Assembly (NCBI RefSeq): GCF_035650855.1
Contig: NZ_DASRGV010000279.1
Coordinates: forward strand, 1 to 5,863
Length of the DNA: 5,863 bases
Reading direction: 5' to 3'
DNA from: Actinocrinis sp035650855
GTDB taxonomy: Bacteria; Actinomycetota; Actinomycetes; Streptomycetales; Catenulisporaceae
Made by a program: the position numbers and the translations under genes
Shown here: positions 3,262-5,863 of the stretch, one piece after another
Numbering within the stretch: the first letter of the stretch is position 1
Layout: every line of letters begins with the position of its first letter
The notes under the pieces: model-generated
What the model was told of the DNA's origin: nothing
The model's input: only the letters and a program-made list of their open reading frames with translations
Database searches by the model: none

Positions 3262-5863
3262 ATGGTGACCCAGCTGGACGAGGCGACTATCACTCTGCTT
3301 GAGGAGGCGGCGCAGCTGGCGCGCCAATCCTCGGGTACGGACGGCCTGGGTGATCCAAGACAAGCCGAAACCGTCCTGCGCCGCTACTACCGCCACGTCC
3401 CGTTCGACGACCTCGCAGACCGCACCGCCGCCGACATCCTCGGCGCGGTGCGGTCTTCTGCCGAACTGGCCGGCACCCGCCCGCAGGGCACCGCGAAGAT
3501 CCGCGTGTACACCCCGACCCGCGAGCGCTCCGGCTGGACCACCGGCCCCACCACGCACACCGTGGTCGAGATCGTCACCGACGACATGCCCTTTTTGGTG
3601 GATTCCATCACCGCCGAGCTGACCCGGCTCGGGCACGGTATCCACGTCCTGTTCCACCCGGTGTTCGCGGTCGAGCGGGACCTGGTCGGCCGGCTGCGCG
3701 CGCTCCCGGACACGGACCCGACGCAGCAGACCCCGCAGGGCGCGCTCACCGAGTCCTGGATGCACATCGAGATCGACCGGCAGGCCGACGACCCGGCGCG
3801 GCTCGCCTCGATCGAGACCAACCTGCGCCGGGTGCTCAGCGACGTGCGCGAGGCGGTCGAGGACTGGCCGAAGATGCGCGCCGCGGCGCTCGCCCTCGCC
3901 GATGAGCTGGACGAGGAGCAGGGCCAGGCCGCACAGCGCGCCGGGGTCTCCTACGACGAACTGACGGCCGGTCAGGAGCTGCTGCGCTGGCTGGCCGACG
4001 ACCACTTCACCTTCCTGGGCTACCGCGAATACACCCTGGGCCAGTCCGACGGCGAGGACGCGCTGCGCCCGGTCACCGGCACCGGCCTCGGCATCCTGCG
4101 CTCCGACCAGGCGCCCGGCACGTCCGGCTCGTTCGCCAAGCTGCCGCCGGAGGTGCGGGCCAAGGCGCGCGAACCGCGCCTGCTGGTGCTCACCAAGGCC
4201 AACTCGCGCGCGACCGTGCACCGCCCCGGCTACCTCGACTACATCGGCGTCAAGCGCTTCGACGCCGAGGGCCGGGTCGTCGGCGAGCGGCGCATCCTCG
4301 GCCTGTTCTCGGCCGCCGCGTACTCGGAGTCGGTGCAGCGGGTCCCGGTGATCCACCAGAAGGTCCGCCAGGTCCTCGACATCCACGGCTTCGCGCCGAC
4401 CTCGCACTCCGGCAAGGACCTGCTGCAGATCCTCGAGTCCTACCCGCGCGACGACCTGTTCCAGATCCCGGTGGAGGAACTCGCCGAGATCACCGGCTCG
4501 GTCCTGCACCTTCAGGAGCGCCGGCGCCTGCGTCTGTTCCTGCGTAAGGACGCTTACGGCCGCTACTTCTCCGCGCTGGTATACCTGCCGCGCGACCGGT
4601 ACAACACCGACGCGCGCCTAAGGCTGCAACGCATCCTGCTCGACGAGCTGCACGGCGCGGTCGTGGACTACACCGTCCGCTCCACCGAGTCGGTGCTCAC
4701 CCGACTGCACTTTGTCGTCCGGGTCGCGCCCGGGGACCGGCTGCCCGACGTGGACGCCGAGCTGATCGAGCGCAGGCTCGCAGCCGCGATCCGCACTTGG
4801 GAGGACGACTTCGCGCAGCAACTCGAGGAGATGGTCGGTTCGGACCGCGCCACCGAGCTGCTGCGCGATTACGGCAAGGCCTTCCCCGAGGCGTACAAGG
4901 CCGACTTCCCGCCGGAGAACGCGGTCAAGGACGTCTGCCGGATCGAGGCGATCCACGCCGACGACACCACCGACTCCTCGCTGGCCGTCTACCGGCGGCC
5001 CGGCGCCCCGCCCGAGCAGTACAGCCTGAAGATCTTCCGGGTCGGCCGGATGATCTCGCTGGCCGAGGTGCTGCCGATCCTGCAGCGCTTCGGCGTCGAG
5101 GTGCTCGACGAGCACCCGTACGAGCTGAGCCGGGAGTGCGACGCGGCGGCCTGGATCTACGACTTCGGGCTGCGCGTCACCGACCCCGAATCGCTGCGCG
5201 ACGAGGCCGCCCGCGAGCGGTTCACCGCCGCGTTCGCCGCGGCCTGGTCCGGGCTGACCGAGAACGACGGCTTCAACGCACTGGTCGTGCGCGCCGGGCT
5301 GACCTGGCGCCAGGTGACCGTGCTGCGCGCCTACGCGAAGTACCTGCGGCAGGGCGGCACGCCGTTCAGCCAGGAGTACATCGAGCAGGTGCTGCACCGG
5401 AACCCGGGCCTGGCCCGGCTGCTGGTCAAGCTGTTCGAGGCCTCCTTCGACCCGGCGCACGCCGCGGCCGGCCGCGAGCTGATCGACGGCCTGGTCGAGG
5501 AGGCGGAGGGCGCGCTCGACGCGGTCGCCTCGCTGGACGAGGACCGCATCCTGCGCTCGCTGCGCGCGGTGATCGAGGCGACGCTGCGCACCAACTTCTT
5601 CCAGAAGGCCGCGAACGGCCCGGGGGGATCGAACACCTGGAAGCCGTACATCTCGTTCAAGATCAACGCCGCGGCGGTGCCCGACCTTCCGCAACCGCGG
5701 CCCAAGTACGAGATCTGGGTCTACTCGGCCCGGGTCGAGGGCGTGCACCTGCGTTTCGGCGCGGTCGCGCGCGGCGGCCTGCGCTGGTCGGACCGGCGCG
5801 AGGATTTCCGCACCGAAGTGCTGGGCCTGGTCAAGGCCCAGATGGTGAAGAACACCGTGATCG
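3262..5863 (+). CDS. gdh: NAD-dependent glutamate dehydrogenase, large (about 180 kDa) class, 5' part
   Basis: This enzyme oxidises L-glutamate to 2-oxoglutarate and ammonium with NAD+, in the cytoplasm. The frame is open for 867 codons to the window edge, just over half of the roughly 1,600 residues usual for the class. The N-terminal regulatory half holds ACT-like segments, the first at about residues 78-175 (IRVYTPT, DDMPFLVDSI at 107, ESWMHIEID at 164). It is followed by ELLRWLADDHFTFLGY (239), LLVLTKANSRATVHRP (307) and an ACT-like RRRLRLFLRKDAYGRYFSAL region (420s). The catalytic domain begins near LRTNFFQ (775), KPYISFKIN (794) and ARGGLRWSDRREDFRTE (836), ending at VKAQMVKNTVI. Lys863-Asn864 matches the Lys-Asn of the substrate site in smaller GDHs. 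The start is ATG 3262: an in-frame TAG lies at 3247, and AGGAG (3248-3252) is nine bases upstream. GTG 3265 is the only close alternative. The nucleotide-binding domain is beyond the window. In mycobacteria a GDH of this class is inhibited by the FHA protein GarA; whether that holds here is unknown. Confidence 0.98.
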   Translation, partial: MVTQLDEATITLLEEAAQLARQSSGTDGLGDPRQAETVLRRYYRHVPFDDLADRTAADILGAVRSSAELAGTRPQGTAKIRVYTPTRERSGWTTGPTTHTVVEIVTDDMPFLVDSITAELTRLGHGIHVLFHPVFAVERDLVGRLRALPDTDPTQQTPQGALTESWMHIEIDRQADDPARLASIETNLRRVLSDVREAVEDWPKMRAAALALADELDEEQGQAAQRAGVSYDELTAGQELLRWLADDHFTFLGYREYTLGQSDGEDALRPVTGTGLGILRSDQAPGTSGSFAKLPPEVRAKAREPRLLVLTKANSRATVHRPGYLDYIGVKRFDAEGRVVGERRILGLFSAAAYSESVQRVPVIHQKVRQVLDIHGFAPTSHSGKDLLQILESYPRDDLFQIPVEELAEITGSVLHLQERRRLRLFLRKDAYGRYFSALVYLPRDRYNTDARLRLQRILLDELHGAVVDYTVRSTESVLTRLHFVVRVAPGDRLPDVDAELIERRLAAAIRTWEDDFAQQLEEMVGSDRATELLRDYGKAFPEAYKADFPPENAVKDVCRIEAIHADDTTDSSLAVYRRPGAPPEQYSLKIFRVGRMISLAEVLPILQRFGVEVLDEHPYELSRECDAAAWIYDFGLRVTDPESLRDEAARERFTAAFAAAWSGLTENDGFNALVVRAGLTWRQVTVLRAYAKYLRQGGTPFSQEYIEQVLHRNPGLARLLVKLFEASFDPAHAAAGRELIDGLVEEAEGALDAVASLDEDRILRSLRAVIEATLRTNFFQKAANGPGGSNTWKPYISFKINAAAVPDLPQPRPKYEIWVYSARVEGVHLRFGAVARGGLRWSDRREDFRTEVLGLVKAQMVKNTVI

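Noticed and set aside
3184..4509. A 441-codon open frame on the minus strand opposite gdh
   Set aside because: It lies antisense to an unmistakable GDH. Its product is rich in Arg, Gly, Val, Leu and Asp, as expected from the complement of GC-biased codons, and has no recognisable domain.
4618..5748. A 376-codon open frame on the minus strand opposite gdh
   Set aside because: Same low-complexity composition and antisense to conserved GDH sequence; a codon-bias shadow.

Overview
The window is GC-rich throughout (roughly 70% by eye), with strong G/C third-position bias, GTG and TTG starts alongside ATG, and AGGAG-type ribosome binding sites. PanD and the large glutamate dehydrogenase both look actinobacterial. 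The source is therefore a high-GC Actinomycetota chromosome. As far as I remember those sequences, both proteins resemble Streptomyces-type versions more than the Mycobacterium tuberculosis ones. I cannot name a genus.

Layout: five genes, all on the + strand, each separated from the next by a gap of about 105 to 205 bases. In order they are a HAD-superfamily hydrolase (48-791), a patatin-like phospholipase with a TTG start (898-1878), a small acidic actinobacterial protein of unknown function, probably DUF6912 (1990-2499), aspartate 1-decarboxylase panD with a GTG start (2636-3055), and the first 867 codons of a roughly 180-kDa NAD-dependent glutamate dehydrogenase (3262 to the window edge). 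The last gene is the largest in the window and runs off the end. Long open frames on the opposite strand are codon-bias shadows.

Function: panD makes beta-alanine from aspartate for pantothenate and CoA. The dehydrogenase turns glutamate into 2-oxoglutarate and ammonium. Both sit at the aspartate/glutamate node, and some dehydrogenases of this class are activated by aspartate. The patatin protein probably hydrolyses acyl lipids, and the HAD protein has no assignable substrate. The gaps argue for separate transcription or loose clustering rather than one tight operon.

The most unusual material is between the genes. There is a similar dyad element upstream of both the patatin and panD genes (860-881 and 2533-2552). 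A tandem 16-base direct repeat lies upstream of the DUF6912-like gene (1891-1922). A complex leader precedes gdh, with a CGTGAG/CTCACG dyad, a GC hairpin against the ribosome binding site and two 15-codon upstream frames. I see no mobile element, CRISPR array, tRNA or rRNA, and no convincing undescribed multi-gene system.
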